From positions 1 through 51,660 of the forward strand of contig JAQGMI010000050.1 of the NCBI GenBank assembly GCA_028292435.1: a stretch of 51,660 nucleotides of DNA, written 5' to 3'. Every line of letters begins with the position of its first letter. Position 1 is the first letter of the stretch. The position numbers and the translations under genes were made by a program. The stretch is from Betaproteobacteria bacterium (lineage in GTDB: Bacteria; Pseudomonadota; Gammaproteobacteria; Burkholderiales; SG8-41). Under the pieces are notes generated by a model that searched no databases, was not told where the DNA came from, and was given only the letters and a program-made list of their open reading frames with translations. Shown piece after piece: positions 8,282 to 16,535 of this stretch.

Positions 8282-8324
8282 TCAGGCATGGGCGCTATGG
8301 TGGCCGATTCGGACGGGGGCAGCA

Positions 8325-9011
8325 ATGATTAAACCGCGTAAATATTTCATGCTGCACGGCGCACTATTTACCTGTCTTGCATCGCTTGCAACGGCGACCA
8401 TGGCACAAAACGCGAATGACCCTGACATCGCGCAGATGCCGCCGCCCGCGCCGCGCAGCTCGGAGCCGGCGCGCAAACTTGCACCCGCCGACATCGTTGC
8501 CGAACTCAAACGCGGCGGATACGTGATTTATTTTCGCCACGCTTCGACTGATTTTTCGCAGAACGATCGCGAGTCGAAAAGCTTCGACGATTGCACGCAT
8601 CAGCGCAATCTGACCGATGCAGGTCGCGCCCAGGCGCGCGCAATCGGTGCTGCGATTCGCAATTTGGGCTTTACGGTAACCAAAGTACTCGCGAGCCCGA
8701 TGTGCCGGACCATGGAAACCGCGCGGCTCGCGTTAGGTAGTGCAGAACCGGTTCCGGAAATGCGCGGTGCGCCGTTGCCGTCGGCCGATCCCAACCGTTA
8801 CACGGCGTTGAAGAAGGTTTTTGCAACAGCCCAGCCGCGCGGCGGCAACCTTGCAATCGTGAGTCACGGCAATCCGTTTTACGGCGTAGCCGGCCCGCCT
8901 TATCTCGCCGAAGGCGAAGGCGCGATCATTCGAGGCCTGGGCAACGACGGATTTGACGTCATCGCGCGCATACGCGTGGACGACTGGCCGGCGCTCAGCG
9001 CTGCGCGCTGA
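8325..9011 (+). CDS. Periplasmic histidine phosphatase family protein
   Basis: A 228-residue secreted member of the histidine phosphatase (phosphoglycerate-mutase-like) superfamily. ATG at 8325 is preceded by a G-rich ribosome site; the upstream open frame is antisense to the EamA gene. A signal peptide ends about ATMAQ. The catalytic His sits in VIYFRHAST (RH without the usual Gly), and RNLTDAGRAQARAIG, ASPMCRTMETARL and the second His in VSHGNPF complete the family pattern. Secreted relatives are typically general phosphatases. It stands alone between divergent and convergent neighbours. Confidence 0.87.
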   Translation: MIKPRKYFMLHGALFTCLASLATATMAQNANDPDIAQMPPPAPRSSEPARKLAPADIVAELKRGGYVIYFRHASTDFSQNDRESKSFDDCTHQRNLTDAGRAQARAIGAAIRNLGFTVTKVLASPMCRTMETARLALGSAEPVPEMRGAPLPSADPNRYTALKKVFATAQPRGGNLAIVSHGNPFYGVAGPPYLAEGEGAIIRGLGNDGFDVIARIRVDDWPALSAAR

Positions 9012-9014
9012 CGC

Positions 9015-9473
9015 TCACTTCTTCTGCGGAATGCCGATGTAGCCGTTCTCGAGCGCATCGACGATCTCGGCGACCGTCTTCACGTACGTCGGCGGTTTTT
9101 TGCCCTGAAACTGCGCCTGCTTCCACTGCTGGTAACCAAAGCTGAATTTCATCAGGTCATCCGATTTGCCGATAATCTTGACGACGCTTTTATCGAGTGC
9201 TTCCTTGGTGAATGGCAGCGGACTCATTGTCGCAATCACATTGCCATTGGGATGGCGAACGCGCAGTTCTTTCAGCCCGATAAAGATCACCTGCCCGAGC
9301 TTGGTCGTATTGTCGATGCGCAAAACCATCAACGTCGAATCCTTTTCCTGCGGGCGCGTTTTGTAACTCCACACCTGGCCCGGCTCGTAGTTCTCGGCGA
9401 GCGCGCCGCCTGCTACGCACATCAGCAGCCCGCCGATGAGCGCGCGCACCTGGTTTTTCAGTTTGGTCGTCAT
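9015..9473 (-). CDS. Secreted protein of unknown function
   Basis: A 152-residue protein with a clear signal peptide (MTTKLKNQVRALIGGLLMCV, cut near ALA-EN). ATG at 9473 is preferred over the longer frame from 9554 because the signal peptide starts there and a GAGG site precedes it. The mature part begins YEPGQVWSYKTRPQEKDSTL and contains LRVRHPNGNVIATMSPLPFT and a C-terminal VAEIVDALENGYIGIP. I do not recognise a characterised family. It converges on the phosphatase gene with three bases between them. Confidence 0.75.
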   Translation of the reverse strand: MTTKLKNQVRALIGGLLMCVAGGALAENYEPGQVWSYKTRPQEKDSTLMVLRIDNTTKLGQVIFIGLKELRVRHPNGNVIATMSPLPFTKEALDKSVVKIIGKSDDLMKFSFGYQQWKQAQFQGKKPPTYVKTVAEIVDALENGYIGIPQKK

Positions 9474-9596
9474 GCCTCGACTTCTCCCTGTCGGCTTCCA
9501 CGTGCCTGCCCGCAACTTCCGCGGCAGTCTGTGCAAACGGGCGGTGAGTGTCAAGGCAGGCTGATCGCCTTCACTGCGCCGCGCGCGTCGTGCCGT

Positions 9597-9602
9597 TATA
9601 AT
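9597..9602 (+). promoter_or_regulatory. Consensus -10 box upstream of the fused MFS/spermidine synthase
   Basis: TATAAT 32 bases before the start at 9635. No -35 element at normal spacing is convincing. Confidence 0.45.
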
Positions 9603-9634
9603 AGCGCCTCTTCGAATAACGATAATTAATCCAC

Positions 9635-11656
9635 ATGCTGCTTTTCGCTTGTACCATCTTCACAAGCGCGTTCCTGCTGTTCCTCGTCCAACCGATTATC
9701 GCCAAGGAAATCCTGCCGTGGTTTGGCGGCTCGGCCGCGGTATGGACAACGTGCCTTGTATTTTTCCAAGTGGCGCTGCTTGCCGGCTACACCTACGCCG
9801 ACCTGACGACGCGCAAGTTGAGCGCGCGCGCGCAAGCAGTTCTGCACATCGTGCTGCTGGTCGTCAGCCTCGCGGTGCTGCCGATCATCGCGGACTCGAG
9901 CTGGAAGCCCGCCGGCAACGAAGACCCGGGCATGCGCATACTCGGCTTGCTGATCGTCACCATAGGCCTGCCCTATTTTCTGCTGGCGACGACGGGGCCG
10001 CTCGTGCAGGCCTGGTTCGCGCGCGCCTTTCCGCTCGGCACGGTCTACCGGTTGTTCGCGCTGTCGAACTTCGCTTCGATGCTCGCGCTGATCTCTTATC
10101 CGTTTGCATTCGAACCCTGGATCGAGACGGCCGTTCAGGCACGCGCCTGGTCTGTCGGCTACGCAGTATTCGCGGTCCTGTGCATCGCAACCGCGCTCTA
10201 CAGCTTGCGCCGCACCGGCGCCACGGCGGACGCGGCAGCCGCTTCACCATCCGAAGGCGACGCAGTGCCGGCGCCCACCCGCTTCGATTATTTCCTGTGG
10301 CTTGCGCTGTCGGCCATGGGCTCGTGGATGCTGCTTGCCATCACCAACCACATCACGCAGAACATCGCGTCGATTCCGTTTTTATGGCTGGTGCCGCTGA
10401 GCCTCTATCTGCTGACGTTCATCCTGTGCTTCGAAAGCGACGGCTGGTATCAGCGCACATGGTTGCTCGGACCGTGCGCTGTACTGCTCGGCTTTTGCGC
10501 GTGGGGACTGCAATCGAGCGACGTCAGCCTCGACATCAAGACCGCGGTGCCGCTGTACCTGACCGGCCTGTTCATGTTCTGCATGTTTTTCCATGGCGAA
10601 CTCGCGAAGATGCGCCCGGCGCCGCGCCACCTGACCAAGTTCTACCTGATGATCTCGCTCGGCGGCGCGCTCGGCGGCCTGTTCGTCGGACTGGTCGCGC
10701 CGCGCATATTTTCGACCTATTACGAACTTGGTATGGGCTTCGTCGTGGCCGGCATCCTCGCCACCCTCACGCTGCGCAAGCTGCCGTTCTTTGTGTGGAT
10801 CACACCGATCGCACTGGCCGGCGTGTGCGGCTATTTCTGGAACGTCCAGATTGTCCAGTTGCACGAAAACACCCGCGTCATGGTGCGGGATTTCTACGGC
10901 ACGCTGCGCGTCAAGGACATCGGCACCGCCGAGAGCGAGGATGGCGTGCGCCGCCTGGTTCACGGCGTGATATTGCACGGTGAACAATATCTGAGTCCGG
11001 CCCGGCGCAATATGCCGACGACCTACTACGGTCCAGACTCCGGTGTCGCGCTGGCGATAAAAAATACGCACCAGGAAAATCAGCATGTCGGCGTGATTGG
11101 ACTCGGTACCGGCACGCTCGCGGTGTGGGGCAAACCGGGCGACAACTATCGCTTTTTCGACATCAACCCGCAAGTCGTCAATATTGCGCAGAACGAGTTC
11201 ACGTATCTGAAGGAAAGCAAAGCCAAGATCGATATCAGCCTGGGCGATGCGCGGCTGAGTCTTGAGCGGGAACCGCCGCATGACTTCGATGTGCTGGTGG
11301 TCGACGCGTTCTCGAGCGACTCGATACCCGTCCACCTGATCACCCGCGAAGCCATGGCCGTCTATCTGAAACATGTGAAGAACAGCGGCGCCATCGCGTT
11401 TCATGTGACCAACCGCTTTCTGAAGCTCGCCCCCGTCGTTAAACGCATCGCCGACGACATGGGTTTGTACACCGCGCTTATCATTGATGAAGCGGAAGAC
11501 ACTGCATTTTCAAAAACCGACTGGATCATCGTCACGCGCGACAAGACGCTGGTCGAAGCTGACGCCATCGCGCAAAAATCCAGCGCTGTCGATACGATTC
11601 CCGGTCTGCGTCCGTGGACCGACGACTTCAACAATCTGTATCAGATCCTGAAGTAA
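9635..11656 (+). CDS. Fused MFS-like membrane domain / spermidine-synthase-like protein
   Basis: A 673-residue two-part protein. Residues 1 to about 420 form roughly ten membrane helices, opening with TSAFLLFLVQPIIAKEILPW, which is typical of this fusion family. The C-terminal part is a spermidine-synthase-fold methyltransferase-like domain: GVIGLGTGTLAVWGKPGD is the nucleotide-binding glycine loop, FFDINPQVVNIA the acidic second strand, LGDARLSLE the next loop and FDVLVVDAFSSDSIPVHLIT the active-site strand. The Asp after VDAF is where polyamine synthases hold their catalytic Asp. Members are often annotated fused MFS/spermidine synthase; whether they make polyamines or transfer groups to another substrate at the membrane is not known to me. 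Confidence 0.85.
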   Translation: MLLFACTIFTSAFLLFLVQPIIAKEILPWFGGSAAVWTTCLVFFQVALLAGYTYADLTTRKLSARAQAVLHIVLLVVSLAVLPIIADSSWKPAGNEDPGMRILGLLIVTIGLPYFLLATTGPLVQAWFARAFPLGTVYRLFALSNFASMLALISYPFAFEPWIETAVQARAWSVGYAVFAVLCIATALYSLRRTGATADAAAASPSEGDAVPAPTRFDYFLWLALSAMGSWMLLAITNHITQNIASIPFLWLVPLSLYLLTFILCFESDGWYQRTWLLGPCAVLLGFCAWGLQSSDVSLDIKTAVPLYLTGLFMFCMFFHGELAKMRPAPRHLTKFYLMISLGGALGGLFVGLVAPRIFSTYYELGMGFVVAGILATLTLRKLPFFVWITPIALAGVCGYFWNVQIVQLHENTRVMVRDFYGTLRVKDIGTAESEDGVRRLVHGVILHGEQYLSPARRNMPTTYYGPDSGVALAIKNTHQENQHVGVIGLGTGTLAVWGKPGDNYRFFDINPQVVNIAQNEFTYLKESKAKIDISLGDARLSLEREPPHDFDVLVVDAFSSDSIPVHLITREAMAVYLKHVKNSGAIAFHVTNRFLKLAPVVKRIADDMGLYTALIIDEAEDTAFSKTDWIIVTRDKTLVEADAIAQKSSAVDTIPGLRPWTDDFNNLYQILK

Positions 11657-11669
11657 ACGCCGGCTCGCT

Positions 11670-11675
11670 TACAAT
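11670..11675 (+). promoter_or_regulatory. Candidate -10 box for the Deg-type protease gene
   Basis: TACAAT lies 26 bases before the protease ATG; the -35 region is weak. It allows transcription independent of the upstream gene. Confidence 0.35.
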
Positions 11676-11700
11676 GGGATCTCCCGCCTGGAGGTCGGCC

Positions 11701-13080
11701 ATGCCAAGTCGTCACGGCGCAAGCCGCGGCTGCGTTTCGCTGATGGCAACGATGTTTGTCGCCGCGACGGTGCTATTCAATGCTTCGTCGTCCATGGCGG
11801 CGCAGCCTATGCCCGGCGTGCCGACGCTCGCCCCGTTGATCAACCAGGTCACGCCCGCGGTTGTGAATATATCGATCAAGTCGCGCTCAGCGACTGAAGA
11901 CAATCCACTGCTGCGCGATCCGTTTTTCCGCCGCTTCTTCAATGTCCCCGACCGTCCACCGCAGGAAATGGCCGCCGGCTCGGGCGTCATCGTCGATGCG
12001 CGGCAGGGACTCGTCATTACCAACCACCATGTGATCAGGAACGCCGCGCAGGTGATCGTGACATTAAAGGACCGCCGCCAGTTTCCGGCGCAGCTGGTCG
12101 GCACCGATCCTGCGACCGACATCGCGGTGCTGAAGATCGAAGCGCAGAACCTTAGCGCATTGAAGCTCGGCGATTCCGACCAGTTAAACGTGGGCGATTT
12201 CGTCGTCGCGATCGGCAATCCGTTCGGACTTGGCCAGACGGTGACATCCGGCATCGTCAGCGCGCTCGGCCGCAGCGGGCTCAGCATGGAAGGTTATGAA
12301 GAGTTCATCCAGACCGATGCATCGATCAATCCCGGCAACTCGGGCGGCGCGCTGGTCGATTTACGCGGCGACCTGATCGGCATCAATACGGCGATCATCG
12401 GCCCGTCGGGTGCCAACGTCGGCATCGGCTTCGCGGTGCCGGTGAACATGGTGCGTGCGGTCATGACGCAGATCGTGCGCTTCGGCGAAGTGCGGCGTGG
12501 CCGCCTCGGCATCGATTTCGAAGACCTGACGCCTGATGCCGCCGCCAAACTGAAATTGAAAAGCGCTGACGGCGCCGTGGTTTCCAACGTGCAGGCGGAA
12601 TCGCCGGCGGACAAGGCTGGGTTGCGCCGCGGCGATCTCGTACTGGCTTTCAACGGGCGGCCGGTCAAAAGCGGGCCCGATCTACGCAACCGGCTTGGCC
12701 TGACGCCGGTAGGTGAGGACGTCGAACTCACGGTACTGCGCGGCGGGCAGCAACTCGCGATCAAAGTGCAGATCGCCGCCCCGCAGACAGCGTCCACCGT
12801 GGAAGGCCAGGTCGTGCCGCAACTCGCAGGGCTCAAGATTGCGAATGTGGATCGCAGCAAGCCACAGGCGCCGCGCGTCGAAGGCGTGCTCGTGGTCGGC
12901 ATCGAGACGGGCAGCGTCGCCGCCGGCTACGGCTTGCGGCCGGGCGACATCATCGCGGTCATCAATCGACAGCGCGTGCGTAACATCAATGAATTTCTCG
13001 CCGCCGTCCGCACCATTGACCGCGCGTTTCAGATGAGCGTCGTGCGCGGCGATTTCGTGCTGACCTTTACCATACGCTAA
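11701..13080 (+). CDS. Do/Deg-type periplasmic serine endoprotease
   Basis: A 459-residue trypsin-like protease with two PDZ domains, acting in the periplasm on misfolded proteins. ATG at 11701 is chosen because GGAGGT sits five bases upstream and a signal peptide ending about SMAAQ follows. The catalytic triad is visible: His110 (TNHHVI), Asp140 (ATDIAVLKI) and Ser214 (GNSGGALVD). AIGNPFGLGQTVTSGIVSALGR is the conserved LD-loop region. PDZ1 spans about 265-355 and PDZ2 about 370-455. Length and the short first loop fit DegQ or MucD-like proteins better than DegP. It lies 44 bases after the spermidine-synthase fusion. Confidence 0.93.
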   Translation: MPSRHGASRGCVSLMATMFVAATVLFNASSSMAAQPMPGVPTLAPLINQVTPAVVNISIKSRSATEDNPLLRDPFFRRFFNVPDRPPQEMAAGSGVIVDARQGLVITNHHVIRNAAQVIVTLKDRRQFPAQLVGTDPATDIAVLKIEAQNLSALKLGDSDQLNVGDFVVAIGNPFGLGQTVTSGIVSALGRSGLSMEGYEEFIQTDASINPGNSGGALVDLRGDLIGINTAIIGPSGANVGIGFAVPVNMVRAVMTQIVRFGEVRRGRLGIDFEDLTPDAAAKLKLKSADGAVVSNVQAESPADKAGLRRGDLVLAFNGRPVKSGPDLRNRLGLTPVGEDVELTVLRGGQQLAIKVQIAAPQTASTVEGQVVPQLAGLKIANVDRSKPQAPRVEGVLVVGIETGSVAAGYGLRPGDIIAVINRQRVRNINEFLAAVRTIDRAFQMSVVRGDFVLTFTIR

Positions 13081-13101
13081 TCTTTGCCGCGCCACGCGGT
13101 T

Positions 13102-13109
13102 GCTATAAT
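13102..13109 (+). promoter_or_regulatory. Extended -10 promoter for the alpha/beta hydrolase gene
   Basis: TGCTATAAT gives an extended -10 element (TG-N-TATAAT form) 65 bases before the hydrolase ATG. TTGCCG at 13084-13089 is only 14 bases away, so the extended -10 probably carries the promoter. Confidence 0.55.
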
Positions 13110-13174
13110 CGCCCTCGCTGTTCAACCGTCCGTCGCCGTTTAACCCTTCGTTTTTTATCTCGAGAGAACCAGCC

Positions 13175-13960
13175 ATGGAAACCACCGTCAACGGCCTAAA
13201 AATCAATTACGAAATCGCGGGCGAAGGTCCGTGGCTGACGCTGTCGCATTCGCTTGCGTGCGATCTGCATATGTGGGACGAGCAGATGGACGCGCTCACG
13301 AAAAAATACAAAGTGCTGCGTTACGACACGCGAGGTCATGGCAAAAGCGCGGCGCCGGCCGGCGCCTACACGCTCGATGAACTCGCGTCGGACGTGCATG
13401 GACTTCTGACTGCGCTCAATATCAAGCGCACGCACTGGGCCGGCCTCTCGATGGGCGGCATGATCGGCCAGACATTTGCGCTCAACTATCCGGGCGTATT
13501 CCAGAGCATGGTGCTCGCGGATACCACGAGCCGCTATCCGGCCGAAGCGGCGGCGGCGTGGGAAGACCGCATCAAAACTGCACAATCCAAAGGCATGGAA
13601 GCGGTGGTCGACGGCACGCTGGCGCGCTGGTTCACCGAGCCGTATCGCCAGGCGAACCCGCCCGCCCTCGCGCGTGTCGGCGCCTCAATCAGAAATACGC
13701 CGGTAGCCGGCTTCGTCGGCTGCTGTCATGCGATTCCAAAAATCAATCTCACCCATCGACTGAAGGAAATCGAGTGCCCGACGCTCGTTATCGTCGGCGA
13801 GCAGGACCCCGGCACGCCAGTCGCGATGGCGCGCGAGATTCACGAAGCGAAACCCGGCTCCAAACTCGTCATCATTCCGTCGGCCGCGCACTTGTCGAAT
13901 ATCGAGCAGCCGCAGGCGTTCACGGCGGCGATGGTGGATTTTCTCGGATCCGTAAAGTAA
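13175..13960 (+). CDS. Alpha/beta hydrolase, 3-oxoadipate enol-lactonase-like
   Basis: A 261-residue alpha/beta hydrolase resembling PcaD, which opens 3-oxoadipate enol-lactone in the beta-ketoadipate pathway. The oxyanion-side segment LSHSLACDLHMWDEQ, the strand RYDTRGHGKS, the nucleophile elbow GLSMGGM (Ser92), the acid VGEQDPGTP (Asp211) and the base SAAHLSNIEQP (His239) are all in place. The start has a GAGAG site. No other aromatic-degradation gene is nearby, so the exact ester or lactone substrate is unproven. An intrinsic terminator follows immediately. Confidence 0.88.
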   Translation: METTVNGLKINYEIAGEGPWLTLSHSLACDLHMWDEQMDALTKKYKVLRYDTRGHGKSAAPAGAYTLDELASDVHGLLTALNIKRTHWAGLSMGGMIGQTFALNYPGVFQSMVLADTTSRYPAEAAAAWEDRIKTAQSKGMEAVVDGTLARWFTEPYRQANPPALARVGASIRNTPVAGFVGCCHAIPKINLTHRLKEIECPTLVIVGEQDPGTPVAMAREIHEAKPGSKLVIIPSAAHLSNIEQPQAFTAAMVDFLGSVK

Positions 13961-13963
13961 AAA

Positions 13964-13991
13964 AGCCGTCCCGCATCGGGACGGCTCTTTT
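13964..13991. terminator. Bidirectional intrinsic terminator
   Basis: A 10-base-pair stem AGCCGTCCCG / CGGGACGGCT with loop CAT is followed by CTTTT on the plus strand and preceded by AAAAAA, which gives T6 on the minus strand. It ends both the hydrolase gene and the convergent THX gene. Confidence 0.92.
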
Positions 13992-14005
13992 GAAGCACGT
14001 GGTGT

Positions 14006-14125
14006 TTAGCTCTTGCGGCCGGCAGGCTTGGCAGCCGGCTTTTTCGCTGGATGATGCGGCCGCGTCTTGCCGTACGAGCTCTTGAAAATCTTGCCTTTGC
14101 GCGTGCGCTTGTCTCCCTTGCCCAT
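14006..14125 (-). CDS. Small ribosomal subunit protein bTHX
   Basis: A 39-codon gene. The product begins MGKGDKRTRKGKIFKSSYGK and continues TRPHHPAKKPAAKPAGRKS. The GKGDK..R.GKI...SYGK core is that of THX, a very basic peptide in the head of the 30S subunit of Thermus and many other bacteria. Almost a third of residues are Lys or Arg, and the C-terminal tail is Ala/Lys/Pro-rich. AAGGAAG precedes the ATG at a wide spacing. The gene is transcribed alone toward the shared terminator. Confidence 0.88.
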   Translation of the reverse strand: MGKGDKRTRKGKIFKSSYGKTRPHHPAKKPAAKPAGRKS

Positions 14126-14212
14126 AGTCCAGACTTCCTTTTGAGTTGATTCAGCGCGCAACAATAGACAGATAACGCGCCGCGGTCAATGCCGGGACGC
14201 CTGGCCGGCGAT

Positions 14213-15352
14213 CTATTTTTTCGGCGACGCGCGGTTGTTGATGACCGCGCCGCCGAGCAACACCGCCGCGTTCGAGACAAATACCGCCGTAAAACCGAGC
14301 GCCGAGCCGATGGCGCCGAACAGGAGTGGAATTGTCACGTGCGCCATGTTGTTGACGGTGACGCGGATGCCGGCCGCCTCGCTCGTACGCCCGGCGGGCG
14401 CCAGGTTATAGATGAGATTCATCGACAGCGGCTGGCCGGTGCCGAGTCCCAACCCGAGCAGAAATGAAATTGCCGCCAGCATCCATGCATTCGTGAAGAA
14501 CGGAAACATTGCGTACGCGATCCCGGCGACAAAAATCGCGACTGTCAGGATGCGGATCTCATCGTGGTTCTTCATCATGCGCGGCAGAAACACGCGAATC
14601 ATGAGCGTCGCCGCGCTGAACGTCGCGAGTATCATGCCGATTGCCGATGCCGACAAATTGACGCTGTGCGCGTAAACCGGCATGTAAAAGTTGTAAAGGT
14701 CCCACGCGCCGGACAGGAAACCGCTGGCGATGAAAATGCGCCGCAGCGGCGCAATGCGCAGCAGGTCGAGCACACTCTCGCCGGCCTGCTTGTCCGTCTT
14801 CGGCGATGGCCGCGGTATTAATGATGCCCGCCACCACTGCGCGAGCAGCGACAGCACCAGCGTGCACGACAGCACGAGCAGCGCAGTGCGGAAACCCAGA
14901 TGGTCAATCGAGAAGCCGGCGATCAGCGGCCCCAGGAAACTTGCAATCGAAAAGCCGATGCTCAACAGGCCGTAGTTGCGGCCGCGGTCTTCCGGCTTGC
15001 CGACCGCGCCGGTGACGCCCTGCACTGCGACGAAAAAAAACATGAAGGACGAACCGAGCAGCAAAGCGCAGGCATATAGCGCCCACAATCCCGGCACGAC
15101 CACCGGCAGCATGACGCCAATCATGACGCCAAGCGTGCCCAGCAGCATCGGCCGTCTGGCGCCAACGCGATCGATGAGTTTGCCGGCGTAAATCGCGAGC
15201 AGCAAAGGACACAACGCGTAGAAGGCGACGAGTACCCCGATCGCAAACGAACTGGCGCCGAAATCGATCGCATAGAGCGCGAACACAACGCGGCTGCCGG
15301 TGAAAGCGGCGTGGTTCAGAATGCACAACAGGACAATCAGGTAAATGGCCAT
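14213..15352 (-). CDS. Major facilitator superfamily transporter
   Basis: A 379-residue MFS protein with about twelve hydrophobic helices. The loop between helices 2 and 3 reads GKLIDRVGARRP, the family signature; GKPEDRGRNYGLLSIGFSIASFLGP is the helix 4-5 region and SLIPRPSPKTDKQAGESVLD the central cytoplasmic loop. The short length and lack of an extended loop fit the drug or metabolite exporter class (DHA-like). No gene context indicates a substrate. Confidence 0.88.
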   Translation of the reverse strand: MAIYLIVLLCILNHAAFTGSRVVFALYAIDFGASSFAIGVLVAFYALCPLLLAIYAGKLIDRVGARRPMLLGTLGVMIGVMLPVVVPGLWALYACALLLGSSFMFFFVAVQGVTGAVGKPEDRGRNYGLLSIGFSIASFLGPLIAGFSIDHLGFRTALLVLSCTLVLSLLAQWWRASLIPRPSPKTDKQAGESVLDLLRIAPLRRIFIASGFLSGAWDLYNFYMPVYAHSVNLSASAIGMILATFSAATLMIRVFLPRMMKNHDEIRILTVAIFVAGIAYAMFPFFTNAWMLAAISFLLGLGLGTGQPLSMNLIYNLAPAGRTSEAAGIRVTVNNMAHVTIPLLFGAIGSALGFTAVFVSNAAVLLGGAVINNRASPKK

Positions 15353-15481
15353 GGGCCGCCGGGCAGCGGCGCCGGTAGCGGCCGCGTTATTGTTGAGCGC
15401 CTATTTTAATTTGTTTCGCTCCGCCGTGACCGCGGGACGGGCACATTGCCCGATGATCGTGCTACGCGTATGGCTGAGTGA

Positions 15482-16450
15482 TCACGGTAACGAGAAGTAA
15501 TGCACGGAGAACAGGCGGTCGTCGTCTGTCCAGCATGCGCGCGCCTCAAAACCCGCGGCCTTGCCGAGCGCCTGAAACTCCGCGATCTCATATTTGCACG
15601 AGTTTTCGGTATGAATCGTTTCGCCGGGACGAAATTCAAGCATGCGGCCGGCAAGCGCCACGCGTTGCGCCTTGAGGCTGACGAGATGCATCTCAATCCG
15701 GCCCGTCGCTTCGACATAGCGCGCGTCGTGACGGAAGCCGGCGAGATCGAAGTTCGCGCCGAGCTCGGCGTTGATATGACGCAAGACGTTGAGATTAAAT
15801 TCGGCGGTGACGCCCTGCGCATCGTTGTACGCCGCATTCAGAATTGCCGGATCTTTCTTGAGATCGACGCCGATCAGCGCGGCGCCGCCGGCACCGAGCA
15901 AAGGTGCCCAGCGCGCGAGAAACTCTCGCGCTTCGGCCGGCGTAAAGTTGCCGATCGTCGAGCCAGGGAAATAAAGCACCCGGCGCCCGCTGCCGAGGTC
16001 GGCGCGCGGCAGCTCGAACGCATGCGCAAAATCGGCGCGCAGCGCAACGACCTGCATCTGCGGAAAAGCCTTCGCGATCACGCGGCACGACGCTTCGAGC
16101 TGCTCGCGCGCGATGTCCACTGCGACGAACACGTCGGGTTCGAGCTCCGCGAGCAAAGCGCGTGTTTTGTCGCTGTTGCCGCAGCCGATTTCGATTAATG
16201 CGCAATCGCGGCCAAGCAGCCGCGCCATCGCCGGCGCGTGCGCACGCATGATCGAAACTTCAGTGCGCGTCGGATAGTATTCAGGAAGCCCGCAGATCGC
16301 CTCGAAGAGCTCGCAGCCGCGCGCGTCGTAGAAGAGCTTGGGCGAAAGTTCTTTTTGCGGCTTGCTCAGGCCCGCCCATACCTCATCGAGCATGCTCTGC
16401 TGGGGGGGCAACAAATCGTGGAATGCAAGGTGCCCGGACGCGTGAGCCAT
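15482..16450 (-). CDS. egtD: L-histidine N-alpha-methyltransferase (ergothioneine biosynthesis)
   Basis: A 322-residue EgtD-family enzyme, which trimethylates histidine to hercynine with three S-adenosylmethionines, the first step of ergothioneine synthesis. LPEYYPTRTE (55-64) supplies the histidine-site Tyr, IEIGCGNSDK (87-95) is the SAM loop, FPGSTIGNF (161-169) holds the conserved Asn, and HTENSCKY (280-287) holds the Glu and Ser that hold the substrate amino group. It ends with FSVHYFSLP, the usual terminus. The partner egtB, usually adjacent, is not present in this window. It lies downstream of the PBP7 gene on the same strand, 85 bases away. Confidence 0.92.
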   Translation of the reverse strand: MAHASGHLAFHDLLPPQQSMLDEVWAGLSKPQKELSPKLFYDARGCELFEAICGLPEYYPTRTEVSIMRAHAPAMARLLGRDCALIEIGCGNSDKTRALLAELEPDVFVAVDIAREQLEASCRVIAKAFPQMQVVALRADFAHAFELPRADLGSGRRVLYFPGSTIGNFTPAEAREFLARWAPLLGAGGAALIGVDLKKDPAILNAAYNDAQGVTAEFNLNVLRHINAELGANFDLAGFRHDARYVEATGRIEMHLVSLKAQRVALAGRMLEFRPGETIHTENSCKYEIAEFQALGKAAGFEARACWTDDDRLFSVHYFSLP

Positions 16451-16535
16451 GGGAGCACATTAATTGGTTCTACGCCGGAAAAGCAAGTGGCGAGTGACGA
16501 ACGATGGATGGCGCGAGCCCGCGCCGCGACGGTGT

